A stretch of DNA of 64,000 bases, taken from Trebonia kvetii. Lineage in GTDB: Bacteria > Actinomycetota > Actinomycetes > Streptosporangiales > Streptosporangiaceae. Numbering within the stretch: the stretch's first letter is position 1; every line of letters starts with the position of its first letter. Where the stretch lies: the NCBI RefSeq assembly GCF_007827045.1, contig NZ_RPFW01000004.1, forward strand, positions 372,001 to 436,000, written 5' to 3'. Shown piece after piece: positions 16,981 to 25,389 of the stretch. Both the position numbers and the translations under genes were made by a program. The notes beneath the pieces are model-generated. The model worked only from the letters and a program-made list of their open reading frames with translations. It ran no database searches and was not told the origin of the DNA.

Positions 16981-17123
16981 AGAACCATTTCCGCAGCCTA
17001 GAGGCGGCTCGGCGGAACGATTCAGCGAGCACTCAGCGTTGTTCAGATAGATTGCATTAGACAGCCAGGCACGAGACGACAAAACCCGACAAGTCGCTAG
17101 CCTGGCTGGAACGGAGGTACGTA

Positions 17124-18080
17124 ATGGCGACGCATACGAGGTATGCGCCCGACCGGGGCCTGACCGTCCGGATGACAGCGACGATGTTCTTCCTCGGCCT
17201 GGTGTTCGTTGCGTTCGTTGCGCTGATTATCGGCATCCTGACGGCCGCGCACGTGAGCAGCGGCGCGATCATCTTCTTCGCGCTGGTGTTCGGCGGAGGC
17301 ACGGCGTTCATCTCGCTGTTCTACAGCGACAGGATCGCGCTGTCCGCCGCTGGCGCGCGGGAGGTCACCCCCCAGGAGGCCCCCAAGCTGCACGCGATCG
17401 TTGACCGGCTGTGCGCCCTGGCCGACATGGACAAGCCGCGCGTGGCGATCTCCCGCACAGACCTGCCGAACGCCTTCGCCACCGGCCGTAACAGCAAGCA
17501 CTCGGTGCTGTGCGTCACCGATGGCCTGCTGCGCAGGCTCGAGGACGACGAGCTCGAGGGCGTGCTCGCGCACGAGCTGAGCCACGTCGCGCACAAGGAC
17601 GTCCAGGTCATGACCTACGCCAGCCTGCTGGCGATCGTGGCGGGCCTGCTCGTGCGGTTCGCGTTCTACTCGGAGCTGTTCGGCGGCGGCCGCCGCAACA
17701 GCAACGACGGCAACGCGGCGCTGATCATCCCGCTGATCATGCTGGTCTCCGCGGTCGTCTACGCGATCAGCTTCCTGCTGATCAGGCTGCTGTCCAGGTA
17801 CCGCGAGCTGGCCGCCGACCGTAGCGGCGCGCTGCTCACCGGGCAGCCGAGCTCACTGGCCTCCGCGCTGCAGAAGGTGAGCGGCGCGATGTCGCAGATC
17901 CCCATCAAGGACCTGCGGTCGGCCGAGGCGCTCAACGCCTTCTACTTCGCCCCGGCGATGCGGCTCAACGGCAAGTCGCTTGCGAACATCTTCTCCACGC
18001 ACCCGAGCCTGGAACGGCGGCTCGAGGAGCTGGCGAAGGTGCAGAAGCAGCTCGGCCAGGTCGCACCGGACAACCGGTAA
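17124..18080 (+). CDS. htpX: HtpX-like membrane zinc metalloprotease (M48)
   Basis: The protein has 318 residues. Two N-terminal membrane helices (about 18-70) precede the protease domain. The zinc site is H150-E-L-S-H154, and the third ligand is probably E228 in SRYRELAADRSG. Two further hydrophobic stretches lie between them. The ending FSTHPSLERRLEEL is typical of the family. HtpX cleaves misfolded membrane proteins. Its position between the PspA and PspAB genes supports a role in envelope quality control. Confidence 0.92.
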   Translation: MATHTRYAPDRGLTVRMTATMFFLGLVFVAFVALIIGILTAAHVSSGAIIFFALVFGGGTAFISLFYSDRIALSAAGAREVTPQEAPKLHAIVDRLCALADMDKPRVAISRTDLPNAFATGRNSKHSVLCVTDGLLRRLEDDELEGVLAHELSHVAHKDVQVMTYASLLAIVAGLLVRFAFYSELFGGGRRNSNDGNAALIIPLIMLVSAVVYAISFLLIRLLSRYRELAADRSGALLTGQPSSLASALQKVSGAMSQIPIKDLRSAEALNAFYFAPAMRLNGKSLANIFSTHPSLERRLEELAKVQKQLGQVAPDNR

Positions 18081-18086
18081 CCGGCG

Positions 18087-18680
18087 ATGGGCATCCTCGA
18101 CACCCTCTTCGGCCGCACCAAGCCGGTGCAGCCGAAGCTTGATGACCTGTTCGCGCTGCCTGGGGCTGCCATCCAGCTCCAGGCGGCGACCGGGTTCACG
18201 CCGACCGGCTCCGGTTCGGTCTGCTTCCGCGCCGTGGAGGGCAAGACGTTCTCCGACATCCAGAAGGACGTCAGGGAACTGCTCGACATGGACACCGGCA
18301 AGCCGGGCGAGGCGGGGCTGCCCGTCGAGGTGACCAAGGACGACTACGGATACACCTGGCTCGTCAGCAACCACATGAGCGACGAGATGGACGGCCTGGT
18401 CACCGACCTGCACGCGGTGAATTCCGCGCTTGTCGACAACGGCTTCGGCCCGCAGCTGCTGTGCACCCTGGTGGCCTTCAGGGACGAGGCGCACCGTCCG
18501 TTCGCGCTTGTGTACCTGTACAAGCGGGGCACGTTCTACCCGTTCGCCCCGGTGCCCGGCCGCCAGGACCGGCGCGACAACGCATTGGAACTGCAGGTCA
18601 AGGGCATACTGGAGAACGAGCTCAAGATCGAGCCCGACCTCGCCCGCTGGTTCCCCGTGTGGGGGGCGCCTGGCCTGTGA
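18087..18680 (+). CDS. pspAB: PspA-associated protein PspAB
   Basis: The protein has 197 residues and starts 6 bases after the htpX stop, so the two are cotranscribed. It begins MGILDTLFGRTKPVQPKLDDLF, typical of the PspAB family. Central features are TKDDYGYTWLV and QLLCTLVAF, and it ends with IEPDLARWFPVWGAPGL. It is soluble, with no membrane segment. The biochemical role is unknown; the association with pspA and htpX is the main clue. Confidence 0.88.
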   Translation: MGILDTLFGRTKPVQPKLDDLFALPGAAIQLQAATGFTPTGSGSVCFRAVEGKTFSDIQKDVRELLDMDTGKPGEAGLPVEVTKDDYGYTWLVSNHMSDEMDGLVTDLHAVNSALVDNGFGPQLLCTLVAFRDEAHRPFALVYLYKRGTFYPFAPVPGRQDRRDNALELQVKGILENELKIEPDLARWFPVWGAPGL

Positions 18681-18839
18681 CCCAACCGGTCCTGATTGTG
18701 TGCTGTGACGTTTGACGGGGGCGCGGGCTTGACTTCACGCCCCATGGCAGGAATGTCGCGAGCATGCGTAGAGTTAAAAGCGAACGACGGTGCCGCGCGT
18801 TGCGGCAGCCAATATGAATACGACGGGAGCTAGTCACAG

Positions 18840-19190
18840 ATGACCGTTCAGGACGAAGTGACGCAGCAGGGGATTACCCTCACCGAGGCCGCCGCCAGCA
18901 AGGTTGGCGCGCTGCTCGCCCAGGAGGGCCGGGATGACCTGCGGCTGCGGGTGGCCGTTCAGCCGGGTGGTTGCTCGGGGCTGCGCTACCAGCTGTACTT
19001 CGACGAGCGCTCTTTCGACGGCGACGTCGCCAAGGACTTCGACGGTGTCGGCGTGGTGACCGACAAGATGTCCGCCCCGTACCTGATGGGCGCGACGATC
19101 GACTTCGTTGACACCATCGAGAAGCAGGGCTTCACGATCGACAACCCGAACGCGACGGGCTCGTGCGCCTGCGGCGACTCGTTCCACTGA
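18840..19190 (+). CDS. A-type iron-sulfur carrier (ErpA/HesB family)
   Basis: The protein has 116 residues. The three cluster-binding cysteines are C45 (QPGGCSG), C109 and C111 (GSCACGDSF). A-type carriers receive Fe-S clusters from the scaffold and hand them to target proteins. The gene corresponds in position to M. tuberculosis Rv2204c and lies near respiratory genes, whose Rieske protein needs a 2Fe-2S cluster; the link is an inference. The 160 bases upstream contain TAGAGT at about 18771 as a possible -10 element. Confidence 0.93.
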   Translation: MTVQDEVTQQGITLTEAAASKVGALLAQEGRDDLRLRVAVQPGGCSGLRYQLYFDERSFDGDVAKDFDGVGVVTDKMSAPYLMGATIDFVDTIEKQGFTIDNPNATGSCACGDSFH

Positions 19191-19263
19191 CGCTGATCGC
19201 TTAGCGGCACGCAAGCAGGCACATCACCCATCCGTCGATAGCCGAATAGAGAACCCCTCAACG

Positions 19264-20238
19264 ATGCGGATCGCAGTCACCGGGTCGATCGCCACCGACC
19301 ACCTGATGATGTTCGCGGGCAAGTTCACGGACACGTTCATCGCCGAGAAGATCGACAAGCTCTCGGTGTCCTTCCTCGTCGGCGACCTGGAGATCAGGCG
19401 GGGCGGTGTGGCCGGGAACATCTCGTTCGGCCTTGGCTGCCTGGGCCTGCGTCCGCTGCTCGTCGGCTCCGTCGGCCAGGACTTCGCTGAGTACGCGGCC
19501 TGGCTGACGGCGCATGGCGTGGACACCTCGTGTGTCCGCACGTCGGCGACCAGGCACACCGCCAGGTTCACCGCCACCAACGACGAGACGGGCAACCAGA
19601 TCGCCTCCTTCTACCCGGGGGCGATGAGCGAGGACGGCGAGATCGACATCATCTCGCTTGGCAACGCGCACGCCGTTGACCTGGTGGTGATCGGCGCCGG
19701 CGACCCGGCCGCGATGCAGCGGTTCACCGGCGACTGCCGCGCCGCCGGCGTCCCGTTCGCGGCGGACTTCTCGCAGCAGGTCGCCTTCCTGGACGGCGCG
19801 TCGATGCGCACGCTCATCGACGGCGCCGCGTACCTGTTCTGCAACGAGTACGAGGAAGCGGTCATCGAGCAGAAGACCGGCTGGACAAGCCAGGACATTC
19901 TGGACCGCGTGGAAACCAGGATCATCACCTTGGGCGCGGCAGGCGCCCGCGTCGAGCGCAAGGGCGCCGAGCCGGTGGTGGTCGGCCCGGTCAAGGACGC
20001 GACGTTCGTCGAGCCGACGGGCGCGGGCGACGCGTTCCGCTCCGGCTTCCTCGCGGCCACCGCCTGGGGCCTGCCCACCGAGCGCGCCATCCAGCTCGGC
20101 AACCTGATGGCCGTGCACGTCCTTGAGACCGTCGGCCCCCAAGAGTACGCCTTCACCGCCGCCACCCTGGCCGACCGCGCCAAGGCCTCCTACGGCCCCG
20201 AGGCCGCCGCGGACATCGCCGCCCACCTCCCGGTCTGA
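19264..20238 (+). CDS. adoK: PfkB-family kinase, probable adenosine kinase
   Basis: The protein has 324 residues, the same length as the M. tuberculosis adenosine kinase (Rv2202c) at the corresponding place. The ATG at 19264 begins the conserved MRIAVTGSIATDHLM; the frame is open upstream but without coding character. Ribokinase-fold features are GGVAGNISFGLGCLG, the substrate lid region with FYPGAMSED, and the C-terminal anion-hole motif EPTGAGDAFRSGF with the catalytic aspartate. It would phosphorylate adenosine to AMP; another sugar or nucleoside substrate cannot be ruled out. A hairpin follows at 20258. Confidence 0.88.
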   Translation: MRIAVTGSIATDHLMMFAGKFTDTFIAEKIDKLSVSFLVGDLEIRRGGVAGNISFGLGCLGLRPLLVGSVGQDFAEYAAWLTAHGVDTSCVRTSATRHTARFTATNDETGNQIASFYPGAMSEDGEIDIISLGNAHAVDLVVIGAGDPAAMQRFTGDCRAAGVPFAADFSQQVAFLDGASMRTLIDGAAYLFCNEYEEAVIEQKTGWTSQDILDRVETRIITLGAAGARVERKGAEPVVVGPVKDATFVEPTGAGDAFRSGFLAATAWGLPTERAIQLGNLMAVHVLETVGPQEYAFTAATLADRAKASYGPEAAADIAAHLPV

Positions 20239-20257
20239 CCAAGCACGTCGGCAGCCA

Positions 20258-20291
20258 CCCCGCACGGAGACCAGATTTTCTCCGCGCGGGG
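20258..20291 (+). terminator. Terminator-like hairpin after adoK
   Basis: Arms of 13 bases (20258-20270 and 20279-20291) pair with one mismatch around an 8-base loop. They are followed by an AT-richer stretch with TGCTTTTC. Confidence 0.65.
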
Positions 20292-20312
20292 TATCTGCTT
20301 TTCAAAGACCCG

Positions 20313-20333
20313 TCATCCCGAACGGGTTCGTGC
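20313..20333 (-). repeat. ACCCGTT-core intergenic element, copy 2 (inverted)
   Basis: Read on the minus strand it gives GCACGAACCCGTTCGGGATG plus a final A. It shares the core with the copy at 13035 and the flanking GC-ACGAACCCGTTCGG with the copy at 56697. It lies between adoK and ctaG. Confidence 0.6.
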
Positions 20334-20436
20334 TCCGCGTCGCCGCCACCGTTCCTCGGCCGCCGTCCCGCCCACCCCGCGTGCCCCGGCCGGCCCAGGG
20401 GGCCGCGCCGGCTACGACAGGGGGTAGTTTTGCGGT

Positions 20437-21426
20437 ATGGCCCCGCTCGCGGCCGCTTACACCGGCCCCCCCAAGCTGACGCTGCACACGGCGTTCACCG
20501 AGTGGCGGCTCGACGTCCCGATGCTGCTGCTGATCCTGGCCGCCGCCGCCTGGTACCTGCTGTCCGTCCGGAAGGTCAGACGGGGCGGTGGCCAGTGGGG
20601 GAGCGGGCGCGGCTTCGCGTTCGTCGTGCTCGGCCTCGGCTTCTGGACCATCGCGACGATGGGCTGGCCGGGGGTGTACGAGGGCGTCCTGTTCTACGCC
20701 AGGGCCACCCAGACGGTGCTGCTTGTCCTCGTGGTGCCGCTGTTCCTGGCCATGGGCAAGCCGCTGACGCTGCTCACCACCGCTTACCCGGGGCCGGGCC
20801 ACCGGATGGAGCGGATGGTGCGCAGCCGGGCCGCCAGGGTGGTCACCTTCCCCGCGATCACCGCGATCGCGCTGATCGCCGTGCCGATGAGCATGTACTT
20901 CACGTCCTGGTATACGGCGGTCTTCAACAGCGGCACGATCCGCGAGCTGACGTACCTGGCGCTGCTGGTTCCCGGGTACGCGTTCTTCTGGACGCTGCTG
21001 CGCGTCGACCCGGTGCCCAAGGAGTACCCGTACGGCGTCGGGATGTGGATCGCCGCCGCCGAAGTGGTCGGCGACGCGTTCTTCGGCATCGCGATCATCG
21101 CGAACACGAGCATCATCGCCGAGGCGCACTATCGCGCGGTCGGCTACCCGTGGGGTCCAAGCCTGGCCACCAGCCAGGTCATCGGTGGCGGCATCATCTG
21201 GATACTCGGCGACTTCGTCGGCCTGCCGTTCCTTGCGGTTCAGCTCATCCAGATGATGCGCGCCGACAAGCGCGAGGCCGAGCAGATCGACGCCGAACTC
21301 GACGCACGCGAAACCGCCGGCCAGCCCGCCGACGCCATCACCGGCACGGGGGCCGAGCCGGAGACGGCGGAACGTCCCTGGTGGGAGTCCGACTCCCGGC
21401 TCACCGACCGCTTCAAGCAGGCGTAG
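20437..21426 (+). CDS. ctaG: CtaG-type cytochrome c oxidase assembly protein
   Basis: The protein has 329 residues with about seven membrane helices and a charged C-terminal tail of about 60 residues. The Caa3_CtaG family pattern is visible: HTAFTEWRLDV near the N-terminus, TQTVLLVLVVPLFLAMGKP, FTSWYTAVFNSG and the final VIGGGIIWILGDFVGLPF. Such proteins help insert copper into the oxidase. The location next to ctaC-ctaD-ctaF fits. It ends only 3 bases from the stop of the convergent TusA-like gene. Confidence 0.88.
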   Translation: MAPLAAAYTGPPKLTLHTAFTEWRLDVPMLLLILAAAAWYLLSVRKVRRGGGQWGSGRGFAFVVLGLGFWTIATMGWPGVYEGVLFYARATQTVLLVLVVPLFLAMGKPLTLLTTAYPGPGHRMERMVRSRAARVVTFPAITAIALIAVPMSMYFTSWYTAVFNSGTIRELTYLALLVPGYAFFWTLLRVDPVPKEYPYGVGMWIAAAEVVGDAFFGIAIIANTSIIAEAHYRAVGYPWGPSLATSQVIGGGIIWILGDFVGLPFLAVQLIQMMRADKREAEQIDAELDARETAGQPADAITGTGAEPETAERPWWESDSRLTDRFKQA

Positions 21427-21429
21427 CGC

Positions 21430-22002
21430 CTAGTAGCGGCGTCGGACGCCGAACGCCCAGCCGCCGACTCGCAGGTCCGTGCGGAACACGCAGTCATGCG
21501 ACTTCAGGCCGCACCAGGCGGGAACGTCGGTGTACGCGGCGGGGTCGTCGGCGAGCACCGCGATGACCGCGCCGACCGGGACCTCGACGATCCGCGCCGC
21601 GAGCATGATGATCGGGATCGGGCACTTGCGGCCAAGCGAGTCAATGGTCATGAGCGGCTCGGCCCCCGGCGGGACAACCCGGGGGACCACGGTGTCCGCC
21701 ACCGCTGCCCGTGCGGCGTCCGTGACCTGCGAGATGAACACCGCGTCCGCCATCGGCGGCGCGCCGAGAAAACCCGCATCCGGCGCGGCGGCGGTCGGCG
21801 GCGAATCCCAGGGCGGCGGGGCTGGCGTGCCGATGGCCGCGGCGGGGACCGCCTCGTCGGCAAAGACAGCGGGCTCGTCGGCGAAGAAACCGGGAGCGGC
21901 GGCGGCAGGCGAGTCGCCGTCGCGGGAATCAACCGCCCGGCCGCGAGGGGCGGCATGCCGTCCGGCCGGCCGACCACGACGGCCAAGCCACGACGCGCTC
22001 AT
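21430..22002 (-). CDS. TusA-like sulfurtransferase-domain protein with long low-complexity N-terminus
   Basis: The protein has 190 residues from the ATG at 22002. The first about 110 residues are alanine- and proline-rich and probably disordered. The C-terminal about 75 residues form a TusA-like domain with the CPIPIIMLAARI motif carrying the conserved cysteine. Next are VGAVIAVLADDPAAYTDVPAWC, with a second cysteine, and HDCVFRT with a third. TusA proteins relay persulfide sulfur. Its place divergent from ctaC may be chance or may relate to sulfur or copper handling; I cannot tell. The long extension is unusual for a family whose members are normally about 80 residues. Confidence 0.78.
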   Translation of the reverse strand: MSASWLGRRGRPAGRHAAPRGRAVDSRDGDSPAAAAPGFFADEPAVFADEAVPAAAIGTPAPPPWDSPPTAAAPDAGFLGAPPMADAVFISQVTDAARAAVADTVVPRVVPPGAEPLMTIDSLGRKCPIPIIMLAARIVEVPVGAVIAVLADDPAAYTDVPAWCGLKSHDCVFRTDLRVGGWAFGVRRRY

Positions 22003-22243
22003 GCGGTGACCCTCACACCGTCCATAGTGCCCCGCTGTTGCCGCGCTACGCGCACGAATACGCAAAGAGGCACGATTGGGGCGCTGCGTGGGCATCTGTC
22101 CGCCGAACCACCCGAACGCCGGGGGTCCCCTGCGAGCCCCCGGAGGCGCGCGATACTGTTTGCACGACACGCTGTAGAAGACCGTGGACCGGCGCTCGAA
22201 GAGAAAGCGGGCGGCCGGGCGACGTTGTTGGGAAGGCGCTCCT
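22003..22243. other. Divergent intergenic region TusA-like/ctaC
   Basis: The 240 bases contain a possible -10 element GATACT near 22149 and a GC-rich inverted stretch near 22120-22140. No gene is supported in it. The promoter of the ctaC-ctaD-ctaF operon is expected here. Confidence 0.35.
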
Positions 22244-23146
22244 TTGACTCTGATTCGCCGGCATGCCGCGCCAGGCGGGCGCGGTCTCGCCCCGGGTGGC
22301 GCTGAGCCGTGTGGTATTGGCCCGCGTGACACCGCTCAGCGCACGCGATCGCCGCGCAGCCGCCGGGCAAACGCGGCGCGCGTCGGCCTTCTTGCCGCCA
22401 TGCTGCTGCCCCTCGCCGGGTGCTCATGGAATAACGACCTCACCCGCATGGGTTTCCCGAACCCCATCACCAAGCAGGGCGCGGTCACGCTGTCCCTCTG
22501 GCAGGGTTCATGGGTCGCCGGCCTTCTCGTCGGCGCGGTGGTCTGGGGCATAATCATCTGGGCGGTGATCTTCCACCGCAGGCGCGGCGACAAGCTGCCG
22601 CCCCAGGTGCGTTACAACATGCCGATCGAGATTCTTTACACGGTTGTGCCGTTCGTCCTCATCGCGGTGCTGTTCTACTACACCGCCAAGGACGAGAACA
22701 CGATCGACGCGCTGCCGGCCAACCCGGCGGTGACGGTCAACGTGACCGGCTTCCAGTGGTCATGGGAGTTCAACTACCCGCAGTACAAGACCGTCGGCGG
22801 CGGGTCCGTCACCACCGACGGCTACATGTGGGGCCAGGGGCCGCTGCCGCTGCTCGAGATCCCGGTCAACGAGACGGTGCAGTTCAACCTCTCCTCACCG
22901 GACGTTATCCACGCGTTCTGGGTGCCCGAGTTCCTGTTCAAGCGGGACGTCATCCCCGGCCACCCGAACCACTTCCAGATCACCGCCACGAAGACCGGCA
23001 CGTACACCGGGCACTGCAGCGAGCTATGCGGCCTGTACCACAGCCGGATGCTGTTCACGCTCAAGATCGTGACGCAAGACCAGTTCAAGGCCTGGATCGC
23101 TCAGCAGCAGGCGGCCCAGAAGACGGCCTCAGGGAGCACCCAGTGA
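22244..23146 (+). CDS. ctaC: Cytochrome c oxidase subunit II (lipoprotein)
   Basis: The protein has 300 residues from a TTG at 22244, chosen because GGAAGG lies 7 bases upstream and no ATG or GTG is usable before the signal sequence. The lipobox is LLPLAGC with the lipidated Cys60, after a long basic n-region. Two membrane helices follow (GSWVAGLLVGAVVWGIIIW and IEILYTVVPFVLIAVLFYY). The CuA domain has the QWSWEFNYP aromatic patch, the His ligand in DVIHAFWVPEF, and HCSELCGLYHSRM with the remaining Cys, Cys, His and Met ligands. It passes electrons from the bcc complex to subunit I. The stop overlaps the ctaD start by 4 bases. Confidence 0.93.
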   Translation: MTLIRRHAAPGGRGLAPGGAEPCGIGPRDTAQRTRSPRSRRANAARVGLLAAMLLPLAGCSWNNDLTRMGFPNPITKQGAVTLSLWQGSWVAGLLVGAVVWGIIIWAVIFHRRRGDKLPPQVRYNMPIEILYTVVPFVLIAVLFYYTAKDENTIDALPANPAVTVNVTGFQWSWEFNYPQYKTVGGGSVTTDGYMWGQGPLPLLEIPVNETVQFNLSSPDVIHAFWVPEFLFKRDVIPGHPNHFQITATKTGTYTGHCSELCGLYHSRMLFTLKIVTQDQFKAWIAQQQAAQKTASGSTQ

Positions 23147-24882
23147 CAACCGTAGAAAACCACCCGCAAGCGATTCGGGCGGCCGCCCGCACCGCGAAGA
23201 CCGAGCGTAAGGGCTCGATCCTTGCCGGGTGGCTCTCCTCCACGGACCACAAGATCATCGGGCACATGTACCTGATCACGTCGTTCGTGTTCTTCCTGTT
23301 CGCCGGGATCATGGCGCTGCTCATCCGCATTCAGCTGATGAGCCCCGACTCCAACTTCCTGTCGGACCAGATCTACAACGAGCTGTTCACCATGCACGGC
23401 ACGATCATGCTGCTGCTGTTCGCCACCCCGCTGTTCGTCGGGTTCGCGAACGAGCTCGTGCCGCTGCAGATCGGCTCGCCCGACGTGGCGTTCCCGCGGC
23501 TGAACCTGCTCAGCTACTACCTGTTCCTGTTCGGCGGGCTGATCCTGCTGGGCAGCTTCCTCGCTCCCGGCGGCTCCGCCGCCTTCGGCTGGTACGCCTA
23601 CGCGCCGCTGACCAGCGCGACGAACTCGCCGGGCATCGGCGCCGACCTGTGGATCATGGGCCTGGCCCTGTCCGGCGTCGGCACCGTCCTCGGCGGCGTC
23701 AACTTCATCACCACGATCTTCTGCATGCGGGCCCCGGGCATGACGATGTTCCGCATGCCGATCTTCACCTGGAACGCGCTGCTCACCTCCATCCTGGTGC
23801 TGCTCGCCTTCCCGGTCCTCTTGGCCGCCCTGCTCGTGCTCGAGATCGACCGCCGCCTCGGCGCCCAGGTCTTCGCCGCCAACTCCGGCGGCGCGATCCT
23901 CTGGCAGAACCTCTTCTGGTTCTTCGGCCATCCTGAGGTCTATATCCTCGCGTTGCCGTTCTTCGGCATCGCGACGGAGATCCTCCCGGTGTTCAGCCGC
24001 AAGCCGCTGTTCGGCTACAAGACGCTGATCGCCGCGACGATCGCCATCGCCGGCCTGTCGATGACCGTGTGGGCGCACCACATGTTCACCACCGGCGCGG
24101 TGCTGCTGCCGTTCTTCTCGTTCATGACGCTGCTGATCGCGATCCCCACCGGCGTGAAGTTCTTCAACTGGGCGGGCACCATGTGGCGCGGCCAGCTGTC
24201 CTTCGAGCCGCCGATGCTCTACACGATCGGCTTCCTCGTCGTGTTCCTGTTCGGCGGCATCACCGGCATCATCCTGGCCTCGCCGCCGATGGACTTCGCG
24301 GTCTCCGACTCCTACTTCGTGGTGGCGCACTTCCACTACGTGCTGGCGGGCACCGTGCTGTTCGAGATGTTCGCCGGCCTGTACTTCTGGTGGCCGAAGA
24401 TGACCGGCAAGATGCTGAACAACCGGATCGGCAAGGTCCAGTTCTGGCTGATGTTCATCGGCTTCAACATGACGTTCCTCGTCCAGCACTGGGCCGGCGT
24501 CCAGGGCCAGGTCCGGCGCACCGCGAACTACCCGTTCCTGCCGGGCGACGTCACCACGCTGAACGTCATCTCGACGGTCGGCTCATGGCTGCTCGCCCTG
24601 TCGATCCTGCTGTTCATCTGGAACGTGTACATCACCACGAAGTTCGGCGAGAAGGTGGTCGAGGAGGACCCGTGGGGCTACTGCTCCTCGCTTGAGTGGG
24701 CCACCTCCTGCCCGCCGCCGCGGCACAACTTCTACCGCATCCCGCGGATCCGCTCCGAGCGCCCGGCGTTCGAGGCGCACTACCCGCACATCGTTGCCGG
24801 GGCAGCGTCCCGAGGCCTCGTGCAGGACATCCCGCCAATCAGCGCGGGCACCCAGTCACCCGTCGGCGCCGGCAAGAACTAG
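23143..24882 (+). CDS. ctaD: Cytochrome c oxidase subunit I (aa3 type)
   Basis: The protein has 579 residues from a GTG that overlaps the ctaC stop (GTGA), with AGGGAG upstream. It has twelve membrane helices of the haem-copper oxidase core. Visible ligands and motifs are the haem a histidine in MHGTIMLLLF and the His-Tyr pair in FFGHPEVYILALP. The CuB histidines lie in WAHHMFTTG, and the haem a3 and haem a histidines in VAHFHYVLAGTV. It reduces oxygen to water and pumps protons. The soluble C-terminus contains CSSLEWATSCPPPRHNF, as in other actinobacterial CtaD proteins. Confidence 0.96.
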   Translation: MTTVENHPQAIRAAARTAKTERKGSILAGWLSSTDHKIIGHMYLITSFVFFLFAGIMALLIRIQLMSPDSNFLSDQIYNELFTMHGTIMLLLFATPLFVGFANELVPLQIGSPDVAFPRLNLLSYYLFLFGGLILLGSFLAPGGSAAFGWYAYAPLTSATNSPGIGADLWIMGLALSGVGTVLGGVNFITTIFCMRAPGMTMFRMPIFTWNALLTSILVLLAFPVLLAALLVLEIDRRLGAQVFAANSGGAILWQNLFWFFGHPEVYILALPFFGIATEILPVFSRKPLFGYKTLIAATIAIAGLSMTVWAHHMFTTGAVLLPFFSFMTLLIAIPTGVKFFNWAGTMWRGQLSFEPPMLYTIGFLVVFLFGGITGIILASPPMDFAVSDSYFVVAHFHYVLAGTVLFEMFAGLYFWWPKMTGKMLNNRIGKVQFWLMFIGFNMTFLVQHWAGVQGQVRRTANYPFLPGDVTTLNVISTVGSWLLALSILLFIWNVYITTKFGEKVVEEDPWGYCSSLEWATSCPPPRHNFYRIPRIRSERPAFEAHYPHIVAGAASRGLVQDIPPISAGTQSPVGAGKN

Positions 24883-24897
24883 GGGCGTGTATCTCAC

Positions 24898-25293
24898 ATG
24901 AAGGTCGAAGGCTGGCTCTTCCTGGGCTGTGGCGTCTTCTTCGCAGGCGCCGACATCGTCTACTGGTACGTGTCCCTTGACCCGACCGGCACCGCGGCGC
25001 TCGCGCTCGCGGTCGGCCTCGCGCTGCTCACGGGCTTTTACCTGCTGTTCACCGGCCGGCGCCTGCCGGTCCGGCCGGAGGACGATGAAGAGGGCGAGAT
25101 CGCCCAGGGCACCGGCGAGATCGGCTTCTTCAGCCCGCACAGCTGGTGGCCGCTCTGGGTCGCCCTGGCCGGCGCGGTGACCGCGGTGGGCGCGGCGGTC
25201 GGCTGGTGGCTGGTGCTGATCGGCGTCCTGCTGCTGGTGATGACAACCATCGGTTTCGTCTTCGAGTACTACCGGGGCCACTTCGCCCACTAA
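24898..25293 (+). CDS. ctaF: Cytochrome c oxidase subunit IV, actinobacterial type
   Basis: The protein has 131 residues and starts 15 bases after ctaD. It has four membrane helices in two pairs, separated by an acidic loop (RPEDDEEGEIAQGTGEIG) and the signature FFSPHSWWPLW. The ending GFVFEYYRGHF is also characteristic. This is the small structural subunit of the aa3 oxidase in actinobacteria. The operon ends here at a strong hairpin. Confidence 0.92.
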   Translation: MKVEGWLFLGCGVFFAGADIVYWYVSLDPTGTAALALAVGLALLTGFYLLFTGRRLPVRPEDDEEGEIAQGTGEIGFFSPHSWWPLWVALAGAVTAVGAAVGWWLVLIGVLLLVMTTIGFVFEYYRGHFAH

Positions 25294-25330
25294 CCGGCGT
25301 GCCGTGCACTCGCCCGGCGCAGGCATCATG

Positions 25331-25372
25331 TGAGTCCCGTTGGGCCGGCTCTGGCCGGCCCAACGGGACTCA
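25331..25372. terminator. Strong terminator between ctaF and the response regulator
   Basis: A perfect 19-bp stem (25331-25349 with 25354-25372) and a 4-base TCTG loop separate two convergent genes. The sequence GAGTCCC recurs at 25382, just after the stem. Confidence 0.88.
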
Positions 25373-25389
25373 TTCATGAGTGAGTCCCC

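Noticed and set aside
19108..19263. An N-terminal extension of the adenosine kinase-like protein
   Set aside because: It overlaps the Fe-S carrier gene out of frame, and the conserved family start and the 324-residue length fit the ATG at 19264.
22510..23142. A 790-codon frame that would fuse a long N-terminal part to CtaD
   Set aside because: The part before 23143 overlaps ctaC in another frame and has no coding character. CtaD starts naturally at the GTG overlapping the ctaC stop.
23101..24489. A 462-codon minus-strand open frame opposite ctaD
   Set aside because: Its translation is a string of Glu, Asp, Arg, His and Gln residues typical of the antisense of membrane-protein codons, and CtaD is unambiguous on the plus strand.
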